In this document: positions 1-9,682 of the stretch, piece after piece
Layout of the letters: each line of letters begins with the position of its first letter
How positions within the stretch are numbered: position 1 is the stretch's first letter
Program-made: the position numbers and the translations under genes
Notes under the pieces: model-generated
What the model saw: the letters and a program-made list of their open reading frames with translations, nothing else
Databases searched by the model: none
What the model was told of the DNA's origin: nothing
Source of the DNA: Epilithonimonas hominis
GTDB taxonomy: Bacteria > Bacteroidota > Bacteroidia > Flavobacteriales > Weeksellaceae
NCBI RefSeq assembly: GCF_003730015.1
Contig: NZ_RJTU01000055.1
Location: 1 to 64,000 of the forward strand
Length of the DNA: 64,000 nucleotides
Direction: 5' to 3'

Positions 1-48
1 AAACCGCATCAAAAAATTGATACGGTTTCAAGGTTAATTTAATTGAGA

Positions 49-3000
49 TTAATCTACATGTTTCGGAGTGTATCCGTCTTCACTTAGTTCTCTGTGTTCA
101 TAATCTGCTTTCATTTCAGCGTCATAATCTACTGTTTCGTGTTTTCCCATTCTTCTTAATAATGAATCGAATAATGAATACACCACCGGTACGATAATCA
201 AAGTCAGGAATAATGATGATGTCAAACCACCGATGATTACCCAAGCCAATCCGTTGTTCATCTCCGCTCCTGCTCCTTTTGCAATCGCAATTGGAATCAT
301 ACCAAAAATCATCGCAATGGTTGTCATCAAAATCGGACGAAGACGAGCGTGGTTTGCCTGTATCAAAGCGTCGTGTGTATTAGCTCCAGCCGCTTTTCTC
401 ATATTCGCAAAATCGACAATCATAATCGCGTTCTTCGCCACCAAACCAATCAACATAATCATACCGAGCATTGTGAAGATGTTCAATGAGTTTCCTGTGA
501 TTGCAAGAATTACCATTACTCCAATCAATGCCAACGGAATCGAGAATAATACCACAAACGGATAAACAAACGAGTCATACAAGGAAACCATTACCAAATA
601 AACCAATACGATAGCCGCCAATAATGCGATTCCTAAAGTACCGAAACCTTCCGTCTGATTTTCCATATCTCCACTCCAGATGTAAGTTACACCTGCAGGT
701 TTTGTTTTTTCGTTATCCATAAACTGCGCTGCCCATTCGTTGGCAACGTCCCCAACTGGGCGACCTACAACTTTAGATTTTACTTTTACAGAAGGTGCTT
801 TATCTCTACGTTCCAACAAACTTGGTCCAGATCCCATTTTCACTTCAGCGAATTGGCTTAATCTGATTTGTTCACCTTTAGGATTGGTAAACATCAGGTT
901 TCTAACATCATCAATAGACTGTCTGTTGGCATCACCAAAACGGATGTTGATATCATATTCATATTCTCCGGCTCTGAATTTTCCGTCTGTATTTCCACTG
1001 AATGCAGTTTGCATCGTTTGTCCTACACTAGAAAGATTTAAGCCTAAAGAAGCCATTTTATCTCTGTCGATATTTACCTGAACTTCTGGGCTTCCAGAGT
1101 CAGTTGACAATTCTGCATCTACAGAACCAGGCACTTTTTTAAGTAATTCTAGGATTCTGTTTGCTTCTTTGTTTGCCGTTTCGTTATCCTGAGCCGTTAC
1201 CACCATTTCGATTGGCGCGTTGTCTGCTCCCATTAATCCAATAGGTGCTGTTTTAAATTCTACACCAGTGAATTTCTCTTCTAAAGCTCTCTTGATTTTA
1301 GCCGATTTGATATCTGTACTTTCGTTACGTTCAGATTTATCCACTAAAATTACCTGAATCTCGGATTGATACAAAGTAGCCTGCGCACCACCAAAACCTG
1401 TGGACTGCTGACCAACTGTTGTAATCATATCCACTACATCCTTATCATTTCTAAGGTATTTTTCAACTGCCAATGTTACCTGGTTGGTTTTTTCTACAGA
1501 AGCATCTTTTGGTAATTCCATCTGAACAAGAAACTGTCCTCTGTCCATTTTCGGGAAGAATTCACCTCCGATAAATCCAAATGCCACCAACATAAAGGAA
1601 GAAATCAATATAAGGAATGTTACGATAACAGTCATTACTCTTCTTAATGTCGATTTCAAACACCATTCTAAGATTCCACTAATCCAGTGTGTAAATTTCT
1701 CCAATTGTTTTTCGAACCAAAGGATAAATTTCTCAAATGGATTTTTCCCGGTCAAATGTACCAACTTACCGAATCTTGATGATAACCAAGGAATAATCGT
1801 AAAGGAAGCCAACAATGATAACATCGTCGCAATAACCACAGTAACACAGAACTGCGCCAAGATATTAGATACTAATCCTGAACTCATCGCAATCGGTAAG
1901 AATACCACCACGATTACCAATGTAATTGCAGTTACGGTAAATCCAATTTCTGAAGCTCCGTCGTATGCTGCACGGATTCTGCTTTTCCCCATCTCCATAT
2001 GACGGTAAACGTTTTCCAAAACCACAATCGCATCATCCACAAGAATACCTACAACGAGTGAAAGTCCTAATAAACTCATCAAGTTCAAGGTATATCCCAT
2101 CAAGTACATCCCAATCACTGTTGCTATCAACGAAACCGGGATAGAAACCATCACGATGAATGCGTTTCTGATGTTATGGAGGAACAATAACATTACCACA
2201 GCCACCAAAATAATCGCTAAGAATAAATCGAAAATTACGTGATCTGCTGCTTCCAGAGTAAAATCTGTGGTGTCATCTACGATATTGACTTTAACTCCCT
2301 GGGTTTTATAATTGTCCTGAACCTGAGCAATCGTCTTCTGAACCAATTCTGAAACCGAAACTGCGTTGGCATCAGATTGCTTTTTGATTTGCATCAAAAT
2401 GGTAGAATTCTGATTATATCTGGCTATTTTCTCTACATCTTTTTGAGTATCGAAAACAGTTGCAATATCAGACAAACGAACCTGTGCTCCATTTTTGTTG
2501 GAAACCACCAAATTGTTCATTTCTGCCACATCTCTATATTTCCCAGAAAGTCTGATGGTAGAACGCGAAGTTCTGGTCTTCAAAGCTCCCGTCGGGAAAT
2601 CTAAGTTCGAAGAAAGAATCGCTTGTTGTACATCTGCAATCGCAAGACCATAACCCTGCATTTTCTTTTCATCCAAACTCACTTGGATTTCTCTTTCCTG
2701 TCCACCAACAAGGTCAACCTGAGCCACACCGTTTACACGGGAAAAAATAGGCTCGATTTTCTTGTCAAGAAGGTCATAGAGTTCTTTATTATTCAGTTTA
2801 TCACTAGTGATACTCAAGGTCATAATTGGTAAATCATCCAATGAGAATTTCTGTAAAGAAGGCGGATCTGCATCTTCTGGAAGGTCTGCCAAGATGGCAT
2901 TCACTTTTCTTTGTGCATCATTCAAAGCATAGTTTACATCGGCACCAGTATTCAGCTGAACCATAATAACCGATAAACTCTCGTAGGAAGATGATTCTAC

Positions 3001-3237
3001 TTTCTTCACGTTTTCCAAAGAACCAACGGCATCTTCAATTTTTCTGGTTACCGACGTTTCCACCTCACTTGGCGAAGCTCCTGGATAAACCGTAGAAATC
3101 GTTACCATATTGGTTTCAAACTTCGGAATCAATTCGTACCCCATCATAGAGTAACTCAACAAACCACCCAATGTCAGAATCGTAAATAATACGATAACGA
3201 GCGATGGTCTTTTAATGGATATTTCTGCTAACTTCAT
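49..3237 (-). CDS. RND efflux permease, AcrB/HAE1 family
   Basis: Inner-membrane proton-driven pump of a tripartite drug or metabolite efflux system. The 1062-residue length is normal for HAE1 permeases. The N terminus has the usual first membrane helix after a short cytoplasmic lead, followed by a large periplasmic porter domain; a second helix bundle and porter domain follow in the usual duplicated layout. The proton-relay residues are present: the Asp pair at 401-402 in GILVDDAIV and Lys935 in GLVAKNAIM. It is the last gene of the operon, 6 nt after the adaptor gene. A hydrophilic C-terminal tail of about 30 residues follows the last helix. The substrate cannot be read from the sequence; heavy-metal (CusA-type) pumping is less likely because the Met pair typical of that class is not evident. 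Confidence 0.96.
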   Translation of the reverse strand: MKLAEISIKRPSLVIVLFTILTLGGLLSYSMMGYELIPKFETNMVTISTVYPGASPSEVETSVTRKIEDAVGSLENVKKVESSSYESLSVIMVQLNTGADVNYALNDAQRKVNAILADLPEDADPPSLQKFSLDDLPIMTLSITSDKLNNKELYDLLDKKIEPIFSRVNGVAQVDLVGGQEREIQVSLDEKKMQGYGLAIADVQQAILSSNLDFPTGALKTRTSRSTIRLSGKYRDVAEMNNLVVSNKNGAQVRLSDIATVFDTQKDVEKIARYNQNSTILMQIKKQSDANAVSVSELVQKTIAQVQDNYKTQGVKVNIVDDTTDFTLEAADHVIFDLFLAIILVAVVMLLFLHNIRNAFIVMVSIPVSLIATVIGMYLMGYTLNLMSLLGLSLVVGILVDDAIVVLENVYRHMEMGKSRIRAAYDGASEIGFTVTAITLVIVVVFLPIAMSSGLVSNILAQFCVTVVIATMLSLLASFTIIPWLSSRFGKLVHLTGKNPFEKFILWFEKQLEKFTHWISGILEWCLKSTLRRVMTVIVTFLILISSFMLVAFGFIGGEFFPKMDRGQFLVQMELPKDASVEKTNQVTLAVEKYLRNDKDVVDMITTVGQQSTGFGGAQATLYQSEIQVILVDKSERNESTDIKSAKIKRALEEKFTGVEFKTAPIGLMGADNAPIEMVVTAQDNETANKEANRILELLKKVPGSVDAELSTDSGSPEVQVNIDRDKMASLGLNLSSVGQTMQTAFSGNTDGKFRAGEYEYDINIRFGDANRQSIDDVRNLMFTNPKGEQIRLSQFAEVKMGSGPSLLERRDKAPSVKVKSKVVGRPVGDVANEWAAQFMDNEKTKPAGVTYIWSGDMENQTEGFGTLGIALLAAIVLVYLVMVSLYDSFVYPFVVLFSIPLALIGVMVILAITGNSLNIFTMLGMIMLIGLVAKNAIMIVDFANMRKAAGANTHDALIQANHARLRPILMTTIAMIFGMIPIAIAKGAGAEMNNGLAWVIIGGLTSSLFLTLIIVPVVYSLFDSLLRRMGKHETVDYDAEMKADYEHRELSEDGYTPKHVD

Positions 3238-3243
3238 CTTCTC

Positions 3244-4305
3244 TTACTTTACGATATTGATTTTTGAACCGTTATCCAGGTTGATTTGTCCACTGGTAAT
3301 CACTTGCTCACCACCGTTAAGCCCGCTTAGGATCTGGACTTTATCACCGTAAACTTTTCCGGTTGTAACTTTAATTAATTTTGCAGTTCCATTGCTAACA
3401 ACAAATAATTGACCTGAACTAACACCATTTACGAAAGCTTCTGCAGGAACAGTTAACATATTTTGAGTTTCAGCACCGTGATTGGTTTTGAAAACGGCAG
3501 TAGCGTACATACCAGCTTTTAGGTTTCCTCTGTTTTGAACTTCGATTTCAACCGGGAAATTAAGAGAAGCATCACTTTTTGGCGCAATGAAGGTAATTCT
3601 ACCTGAGAAAGAATCTTCCGGTAAAACATTCACATTAATCTTAACTTCTTGACCTAATTGAATTCTACCAACCTGGCTCTCATCAACCAAAACAGACAAT
3701 TTCAAAGAATTGATATTAACGATTTCAAACAGCGCTGTTCCAGGAGAAACCACCATTCCCGGCTCCACCATTTTTTTGTTAATCGTTCCACTGATTCCTG
3801 CTCTTACGCTGGTATCATTTACTCTTACGCCTTGTGCTCTCAATGCAGCCTGAGCGTTTTTCAGTTGTAATCTTGAATTATCAAGCTGTTGTTTTGTAAC
3901 ACCACCTGTTTTATATGCGTTTTCATAACGCTGGTTATCAATAATGGCATTCTGCAAATTATTCTGAGCCTGGGTCACATCCACTTCTATTGCATCTCTT
4001 TTAATCGTTGCCAAAACTTGTCCTGCTCCAACTCTAGAACCTTCTTTTACCAAAACGTTCACAATACGACCAGAAATTTCTGAAGATTGCTTGGACTCTT
4101 GTTTTGGGATAAATGTTCCGTTTGCAGAATAATCTGTATCGATATTTTCACGAGAAGCGGTAATCACGTTAACATTAATTTTGTCAACCTTCTTTGCTAC
4201 TTCTTTTACTTCAGTTTCCTGTTTCTTCTTATTGTCGGCAATTTTCCAAGCTGCTAAACCAATTAGGACAGCCGCTACGATGATATATATTAAAGTTTTT
4301 TTCAT
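3244..4305 (-). CDS. RND efflux periplasmic adaptor (MFP/HlyD family)
   Basis: Periplasmic adaptor that joins the RND permease to the TolC-type channel. It has 353 residues. An N-terminal hydrophobic segment (about residues 4-20) is a signal or anchor with no Cys lipobox. Next come the biotinyl-lipoyl-like first half (around VLVKEGSRVGAGQVLATI), a Gln/Asn-rich alpha-hairpin, the second lipoyl half (around MVVSPGTALFEIV) and beta-barrel and membrane-proximal domains. This is the standard AcrA/MexA plan with a rather short hairpin. It sits 72 nt downstream of the tolC-like gene and 6 nt upstream of the permease, so the three are almost certainly co-transcribed and assemble together. Confidence 0.95.
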   Translation of the reverse strand: MKKTLIYIIVAAVLIGLAAWKIADNKKKQETEVKEVAKKVDKINVNVITASRENIDTDYSANGTFIPKQESKQSSEISGRIVNVLVKEGSRVGAGQVLATIKRDAIEVDVTQAQNNLQNAIIDNQRYENAYKTGGVTKQQLDNSRLQLKNAQAALRAQGVRVNDTSVRAGISGTINKKMVEPGMVVSPGTALFEIVNINSLKLSVLVDESQVGRIQLGQEVKINVNVLPEDSFSGRITFIAPKSDASLNFPVEIEVQNRGNLKAGMYATAVFKTNHGAETQNMLTVPAEAFVNGVSSGQLFVVSNGTAKLIKVTTGKVYGDKVQILSGLNGGEQVITSGQINLDNGSKINIVK

Positions 4306-4377
4306 TTGAAATAATTATTTTTTTTTAATGTCAAATGGAATCAAAGATTTCATTTTATAACTGTTATTTTTGATAGT

Positions 4378-5706
4378 TTATTTTAAATAAGTTTTAAGTT
4401 CACCTTTTGATTTGTAATACTGAACCTCAGCAATTTTATAATCCAGAATGGCATTGGTATAATTATTCTTCGCCTGAACTAAGGAGTTTTCGGCATCAAG
4501 CAAATCTGTCAGTGTTGCTAGCCCGTATTGGTAGTTACTTTTTGTATTGGCAAGAACATCTTCAGCGAGTGCTACATTAGCCTTTTGATTTTCTAAAGTA
4601 TTAAGGCTGTTTTCTATTTGTGACTTGGCATTCTGATAAGCCAGATCTAAACTAAGCTTGGTTTCCTGAATATCTAGATTTAGTTTATCCAGATCGATCT
4701 GCGCCTGTTGAACTTTTGACTTTGTGGCAAATCCATTGAAAATAGGAACATTGATTCCTAAGCCAATTGCGGAAAAATCGGACCAATAAACCCCGTTAGA
4801 GGTACCATTTGTGAGTGGAAACTTGGGACCCATTCCCTGCCAGTTATAATTCGCTGTAAGATTAACTGTAGGATAATAAGCAGCCTCGGTTGCTTTTTTA
4901 TTATACTCCAGGAGTTCTTTATTTTTAAGCAAAACTTTGACTTCGGTTCTGTTATCGGAACTCATTGTATTCTCAAGAAGATGTGGTGTGATTTCCATAT
5001 CCTCTTTTACAAGCTGTATATCTTTTTCAATTGGCATTCCCATATAAAACTTAAGGGCATTTTTTGCCTGGGCTACTCCGTTTTTAGTCTGTTTTATATT
5101 AGTTTCGATATTGGTAAGATTCACATTAGTTCTGTCCAGATCGATTTTCTTTGCCAGTCCGTTGTCAAACAAACTTTTAATAATATTTCTGACTTTTTCC
5201 GTGCTTGCGTAGCTGCTTTCCAGAGTTTGCTGGTTTTGTTCCACAGTAAAAACTTGGAAATAAGCGTTGGAAACTCTTTCAATGATCTGCTCATCCGTAA
5301 GCTCGGCATTCAGCTGATAAAACTCCTTGGTAGATTTTGCAGCTTTCAGCCCGATAAAAACCTGTTGATTGAAAAGAGCCTGAGTAACCTGAACTCCAGC
5401 AACTGCAACCCAAGGTTGTCCCATTTTAATTGTCCTTCCATCAAGCGAAACCTCTTGGATAATCGGGTTATATGTAAGGTTAGCTGTTCCATTAACTTTC
5501 GGAAGTGCTCCTGCTTTCGCTTCTATGATTTTTGCATCTGCATCACTAATATCTAACTTTGCCTTCAGTGCGTCTGACTTATTTTGCAAAGCATATTCTA
5601 TGGCTTGTTTCAGAGTAATGGACTGCTGAGAATACAGTAAGGATCCTGTAACAGTCAAAACGCCTAAAGCCAATTTTCTCCACTTTATCATTTTGTTATT
5701 TATCAT
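4378..5706 (-). CDS. TolC-family outer membrane efflux protein
   Basis: Outer-membrane channel of the tripartite pump. It has 442 residues with an N-terminal signal peptide ending near the Ser-Gln pair at about residues 26-27. It carries the two OEP repeats, each with long amphipathic helices rich in Gln, Asn and Leu, and the repeated pattern in which YFQVFTVEQN-like and NYQYGLATLTDLLDAE-like segments mark equivalent helices. The C-terminal helix contains YKIAEVQYYKSKGEL, typical of the family end. It lies 99 nt downstream of the tetR-type gene and 72 nt upstream of the adaptor. No separate promoter with both boxes was found in the 99-nt gap, so it is probably read from the tetR promoter. Confidence 0.95.
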   Translation of the reverse strand: MINNKMIKWRKLALGVLTVTGSLLYSQQSITLKQAIEYALQNKSDALKAKLDISDADAKIIEAKAGALPKVNGTANLTYNPIIQEVSLDGRTIKMGQPWVAVAGVQVTQALFNQQVFIGLKAAKSTKEFYQLNAELTDEQIIERVSNAYFQVFTVEQNQQTLESSYASTEKVRNIIKSLFDNGLAKKIDLDRTNVNLTNIETNIKQTKNGVAQAKNALKFYMGMPIEKDIQLVKEDMEITPHLLENTMSSDNRTEVKVLLKNKELLEYNKKATEAAYYPTVNLTANYNWQGMGPKFPLTNGTSNGVYWSDFSAIGLGINVPIFNGFATKSKVQQAQIDLDKLNLDIQETKLSLDLAYQNAKSQIENSLNTLENQKANVALAEDVLANTKSNYQYGLATLTDLLDAENSLVQAKNNYTNAILDYKIAEVQYYKSKGELKTYLK

Positions 5707-5805
5707 AATTTATTGAATCGTTAATTTTCATAGTTCTTTTATTTTCTTAAAATCTTTTACTTATTTGGGACGATTGAAATTGAAAAATACTTTAACAGTT
5801 TTTAA

Positions 5806-6399
5806 TTAATTCTTAAAAAGTAGATTAAGGATTATATCTTTTCTTTGAGAAATCAACCGATCAAATTCTTCATCAGTTATCATCATATTCTCCATAAACA
5901 ATGGTCTTATAGCACTTGGAAAAACCAAAAGCGAAATCATATTAAAAATGAATTGCATCGGTTCCATTTTTGCCAAATTTCCCAATTCCATTTCTTTTTC
6001 GATATCTTTATAAAAATTTTTGAAGTCTTCTTCCTCCACATCTCTCTTATGACAGCTTCCGTTGTTAATCTGGGAAACGATATAGGTCTCTAGATAAGGA
6101 TACTTCAAACTGGTTTGAAGACTTTCTTCAATAAATTTTGAGATTTTTTCTTTAAAATTAAGATCAGATCTCATAATCACTTCGGACTTTTCTTTTTCTA
6201 CTCTATGAGCTTCATCAAAGACAATTTGAACCAGGTTATCTCTAGACCTGAAATAGTAATTTATCAATGTTCTGTTTACTCCAGCCTCATCCGCAATCTC
6301 CTGAGTGGTGGCATCAAATCTCCCTTTAACAAAGAACAGATTCTTCGTTGTTTCTTTGATTAACTCTTGCGTTTGATCTTTTTTTTCTTGTTTTGACAT
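5806..6399 (-). CDS. TetR/AcrR-family transcriptional regulator of the efflux operon
   Basis: DNA-binding repressor of 197 residues. The helix-turn-helix occupies roughly residues 28-55, with TTQEIADEAGVN as the first helices and RTLINYYFRSRDNL as the recognition helix and following Tyr/Phe segment. The remaining 140 residues form the helical ligand-binding domain. I chose the ATG at 6399 (MSKQEKK): an in-frame start 63 nt farther upstream would put the promoter and the palindromes inside the gene. It is first in a minus-strand operon with tolC, adaptor and permease genes, the usual context of a local repressor that represses itself and the pump. The inducer is unknown. Confidence 0.93.
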   Translation of the reverse strand: MSKQEKKDQTQELIKETTKNLFFVKGRFDATTQEIADEAGVNRTLINYYFRSRDNLVQIVFDEAHRVEKEKSEVIMRSDLNFKEKISKFIEESLQTSLKYPYLETYIVSQINNGSCHKRDVEEEDFKNFYKDIEKEMELGNLAKMEPMQFIFNMISLLVFPSAIRPLFMENMMITDEEFDRLISQRKDIILNLLFKN

Positions 6400-6401
6400 T
6401 T

Positions 6402-6462
6402 TTGTTAAACAATTTTGTGCAAATCTATAACGAATTTTATTTTTGACAAAATTGTTAAACAA
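6402..6462. promoter_or_regulatory. paired palindromic operators around the tetR promoter
   Basis: The 11-bp palindrome TTGTTAAACAA occurs twice, at 6402-6412 and 6452-6462, centres 50 bp apart. One lies between the -7 box and the start codon, the other directly abuts the -33 box. A third, partial copy (TTAAACAA) lies at about 6469-6476. Extended by the flanking CAAAA/TTTTG bases, the two sites form a 16-bp inverted repeat that is perfect except at the centre. This is what a TetR-family dimer would bind to shut the promoter. The assignment to the adjacent regulator is inferred from position. Confidence 0.7.
6420..6451 (-). promoter_or_regulatory. promoter of the tetR-tolC-mfp-rnd operon
   Basis: Bacteroidota-type promoter read on the minus strand: -33 box TTTTG (6447-6451), 19-nt spacer, -7 box TAGATTTG (6420-6427). 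The start of transcription would fall near 6413, so the leader is only about 14 nt. Confidence 0.7.
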
Positions 6463-6658
6463 TAAAATTAAACAATTTTGAAAAATTTAATATAAAATTA
6501 TTATTTGGTATACCTAAAGGGACTTTTGATGAGGTAAGAAATACTGTGAGAAGTATAATTAAATTCAGTAACTTTGCAGAATCGATAAAATTGCTTTCAA
6601 AAAAATATCAAATTCAAAAAATGGAAGTTTTTTATCAGTTAAAATTTAATTAAATTTG

Positions 6659-7864
6659 ATGGAATTAATTCATAGAAACCTCCTTATTGGGATTCACGAT
6701 TCACTTCAGGAAACTTTTTTCGAAGACAGAAAATATGCAGATAAAGTCATAGAAAGACTGCTGAAATCACATAAAAAATGGGGAAGTGAAGACAGAAAAG
6801 TTGTTTCCGAAATCTTTTATAATATTATCCGTTGGAAAAAACGTCTTGAATATTATATGGGTGAAGGCGTGAAACCAAATAATATTTATAAACTAATCCT
6901 CGCATACCTTTTATGGAGCAAAACCCATTACAAAAAATTTGAAGAATTTGACGGAATCAAAGTTGCGGACATTTTAACAAAACTTAAAAAAGGAACCGTT
7001 CCGACAAAAGCCATCGAATATTCAATCCCTGATTGGTTGGCAGAAACTCTTGAAAAAGAACTGGGAAAAAACTGGGAAAGAGAGATGCTGGCTCTAAATG
7101 AGCAGGCACCAACCGTTTTACGGACCAACACGTTGAAAACAACGCCGAGGGAACTGGTTGCCGATCTAAGAGATGAGAATGTAGAATGTTTCACGATCAA
7201 AAATTACCCGGATGCTGTACAGTTGGAGGAGAAGAAAAATGTCTTTTTAACCTCAGCGTTCAAAGATGGTTTATTCGAAGTTCAGGATGCGAGTTCCCAA
7301 AAAATAGGAGAATTATTGGATGTTAAAGAAGGAATGCGTGTTGTAGATGCTTGTGCCGGTGCTGGTGGAAAAACGTTACATCTTGCGGCGTTGATGAAAA
7401 ACAAAGGTCAAATCATTGCCCTTGACATCTACGAATGGAAATTAGCCGAGCTTAAAAGACGGGCAAAAAGAGCTGGTGCGCACAATATCGAGACAAGGCT
7501 TATATCGGATAATAAAGTCATCAAAAGACTTCATGAAAAGGCTGATAGACTATTGATAGACGCACCTTGTTCCGGATTGGGAGTTTTGAAGAGAAACCCT
7601 GATTCTAAATGGAAAATTGACCAAGATTTTATTGATAGAATCAAAGGAGAACAGCAACAAATCCTGCAAGATTATTCTAAAATTCTAAAAAAAGGCGGGC
7701 AAATGATTTATGCAACGTGTTCTATTCTGCCTTCAGAAAACAATGAGCAGGTAAAGACATTCTTAAGCAATAATCCAGATTTTTCTTTGATTAAAGATGA
7801 GAAAATTATGCCTAGCGAAGGTTACGATGGTTTTTACATGGCGCTTATAAAAAGAAATGCCTAA
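6659..7864 (+). CDS. RsmB/NOP2-Sun-family RNA (cytosine-C5)-methyltransferase
   Basis: SAM-dependent m5C methyltransferase, probably acting on 16S rRNA. It has 401 residues from the ATG at 6659; a TTG directly upstream is in frame but unlikely. The N-terminal part (about 1-130) is a helical NusB/RsmB-like RNA-binding domain. The catalytic domain has the SAM motif DACAGAGGKT near residue 230, the catalytic DAPCSG motif with Cys304, and the second conserved Cys354 in YATCSI. This two-Cys arrangement is diagnostic for the family. A -7 box TAACTTTG lies at 6569-6576. The gene is monocistronic and diverges from the efflux operon. The exact target base cannot be told from sequence. Confidence 0.92.
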   Translation: MELIHRNLLIGIHDSLQETFFEDRKYADKVIERLLKSHKKWGSEDRKVVSEIFYNIIRWKKRLEYYMGEGVKPNNIYKLILAYLLWSKTHYKKFEEFDGIKVADILTKLKKGTVPTKAIEYSIPDWLAETLEKELGKNWEREMLALNEQAPTVLRTNTLKTTPRELVADLRDENVECFTIKNYPDAVQLEEKKNVFLTSAFKDGLFEVQDASSQKIGELLDVKEGMRVVDACAGAGGKTLHLAALMKNKGQIIALDIYEWKLAELKRRAKRAGAHNIETRLISDNKVIKRLHEKADRLLIDAPCSGLGVLKRNPDSKWKIDQDFIDRIKGEQQQILQDYSKILKKGGQMIYATCSILPSENNEQVKTFLSNNPDFSLIKDEKIMPSEGYDGFYMALIKRNA

Positions 7865-8009
7865 GAAAAAAATCCCAGAGATAAATAAGTGTCCACGGAT
7901 TTAAAACGATATTTTTTAGAATTAATTGAGAAGCCCATAAATATCATACTTTAGAATCATTCTAAAATCATATTTAATGCATATTTTTGTTACTCCAAAA
8001 TTTTTATAG

Positions 8010-9062
8010 ATGTTCGAAACCGATATTATAATTATAGGTGCAGGTCCCACAGGACTTTTCGCAGTATTCGAAGCCGGATTACTCAAATTAAGATGCCATC
8101 TTATAGATGCACTTCCACAACCAGGAGGTCAATTGACTGAACTATATCCTAAAAAACCAATTTTTGATATTCCAGGATTTCCAAGCGTGGATGCAGGTGT
8201 TTTGGTGGATAATCTGATGGAGCAGATCAAACAGTTTGAACCTCAATTTTCGCTGGCTCAAAAGGCTGTGAGTTATGAGAAAACAGAAGAAGGAGATTTT
8301 ATAGTTACAACTAGCCGAGGTGTAAAAGTTAAAGGTAAAGCCATTGCCATTGCCGGAGGTCTTGGAAGCTTTGACCCGCGAAAGCCTGAACTCGACAATA
8401 TCGAAAAGTTTGAGGAGAAAGGCGTTGAATATTTTGTAAGAGAACCTGAAATGTTCCGCAATAAAAAAATTGTGATTGCAGGCGGAGGAGACTCTGCTCT
8501 AGACTGGTCTGTTTTTTTAGCAGATGTAGCTTCTGAAGTCACTTTGATTCATAGAAGAAATGAATTCCGTGGCGCACTGGACTCTGTTGAAAAAGTGACT
8601 GAACTGAAACGTCAGGGAAAAATCAATCTGATTACTCCAGCTGAAGTCACTGGACTAATCGGAGAAGAAACACTCACCGCGATTGAAATAGAAAAAGATG
8701 GGGAGAAATCAATCATTGAAACAGATTATCTTATTCCATTATTCGGACTAACTCCGAAATTGGGGCCTTTGGCAGAATGGGGATTGGAAATTGAAAAAAA
8801 TGCAATAAAAGTCAATAATGCTTTGGATTATCAGACCAATATTAACGGCATCTACGCCATTGGTGACATCAATACATACCCAGGAAAATTAAAATTAATT
8901 CTTTGCGGTTTTCACGAAGCTACTTTAATGGTGCAAAGCGTTTACAATAGACTAAATCCTGGTAAAAAATTCGTTTTAAAATACACAACAGTAAGCGGTG
9001 TAGACGGATTCGACGGAACCAGAAAGGAAGCTGAAAAAGCAGTTGTAAAATCTATTGATTAG
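8010..9062 (+). CDS. ferredoxin-NADP+ reductase, thioredoxin-reductase-like type
   Basis: FAD flavoprotein that passes electrons between NADPH and ferredoxin. It has 350 residues, the normal size of the TrxR-like FNR family (YumC type). The N-terminal FAD-binding glycine motif GAGPTGLFAVFEAG is at about residues 9-22, the NADP-binding GGGDSALDW near 160, and the second FAD-binding segment YAIGDINTYPG near 288. It lacks the CxxC redox pair of thioredoxin reductase, which separates it from TrxB. A -7-like box TATTTTTG lies at 7982-7989. A ferredoxin gene follows on the same strand 123 nt later, an obvious redox partner. Confidence 0.92.
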   Translation: MFETDIIIIGAGPTGLFAVFEAGLLKLRCHLIDALPQPGGQLTELYPKKPIFDIPGFPSVDAGVLVDNLMEQIKQFEPQFSLAQKAVSYEKTEEGDFIVTTSRGVKVKGKAIAIAGGLGSFDPRKPELDNIEKFEEKGVEYFVREPEMFRNKKIVIAGGGDSALDWSVFLADVASEVTLIHRRNEFRGALDSVEKVTELKRQGKINLITPAEVTGLIGEETLTAIEIEKDGEKSIIETDYLIPLFGLTPKLGPLAEWGLEIEKNAIKVNNALDYQTNINGIYAIGDINTYPGKLKLILCGFHEATLMVQSVYNRLNPGKKFVLKYTTVSGVDGFDGTRKEAEKAVVKSID

Positions 9063-9185
9063 AACATTTCTGATGGATTAAATAAATTAAAAGGGGATTA
9101 TGAAAATTCTCTTTTTTTTATAGCTATTTTTGAAAATCTATGGTCTAAAACCTCTTATCTAAAATCTACTTCTTATCTTTGCAGT

Positions 9186-9518
9186 ATGACAGACGTTAAT
9201 ATTACAATCATAGACAGAGAAGGCGTTTCTCACACCATTGCAGCACCCACCGATATGGCAATGAGCCTTATGGAAATAGTTCGGGCCTATGAGCTGGCAG
9301 AAGAAGGAACAATTGGTATCTGTGGCGGCATGGCAATGTGCGCATCCTGCCAATGTTATGTTTTAAGTGAAAATGTGCCTTTACCGGAAATGCTTCCGGA
9401 TGAAGAAGCAATGCTTTCTGAAGCATTTAATGTGAAGCCTAATAGCAGATTAGGATGTCAGATTCCTGTAACGCAGGAATTAGAAGGACTAATTGTAGAA
9501 TTGGCACCTGAATATTAA
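9186..9518 (+). CDS. 2Fe-2S ferredoxin, adrenodoxin type
   Basis: Small soluble electron carrier of 110 residues. The cluster ligands follow the adrenodoxin/Isc-ferredoxin pattern: C-x5-C-x2-C in CGGMAMCASC (about residues 45-54) and the distal Cys in SRLGCQIP. One extra Cys sits two residues after the third ligand. It follows the FNR gene, whose product is the likely reductant. The -7 box TATCTTTG (9174-9181) ends only 4 nt before the ATG, suggesting an almost leaderless mRNA separate from the fnr transcript. Role could be Fe-S assembly, fatty-acid desaturation or P450 support; no clue in the neighbours. Confidence 0.92.
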   Translation: MTDVNITIIDREGVSHTIAAPTDMAMSLMEIVRAYELAEEGTIGICGGMAMCASCQCYVLSENVPLPEMLPDEEAMLSEAFNVKPNSRLGCQIPVTQELEGLIVELAPEY

Positions 9519-9540
9519 AATCGTTAAATATTTATAAAAA

Positions 9541-9568
9541 AAGAGAAGACGAGTATACATCTTCTCTT
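9541..9568 (+). terminator. hairpin after the ferredoxin gene
   Basis: Stem AAGAGAAGA (9541-9549) pairs with TCTTCTCTT (9560-9568) around a 10-nt loop, 22 nt after the ferredoxin stop. The following CTTATTTAG is only moderately T-rich. Confidence 0.55.
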
Positions 9569-9682
9569 CTTATTTAGTTCAATATTCTAAGGTAAAAATC
9601 TTCCATATTTCTGTCATAAAATCTAAACTAAATTAATTTTGTTGGAATTATTTTTGCTTCAATGTTCTAAATAAACTTCACA

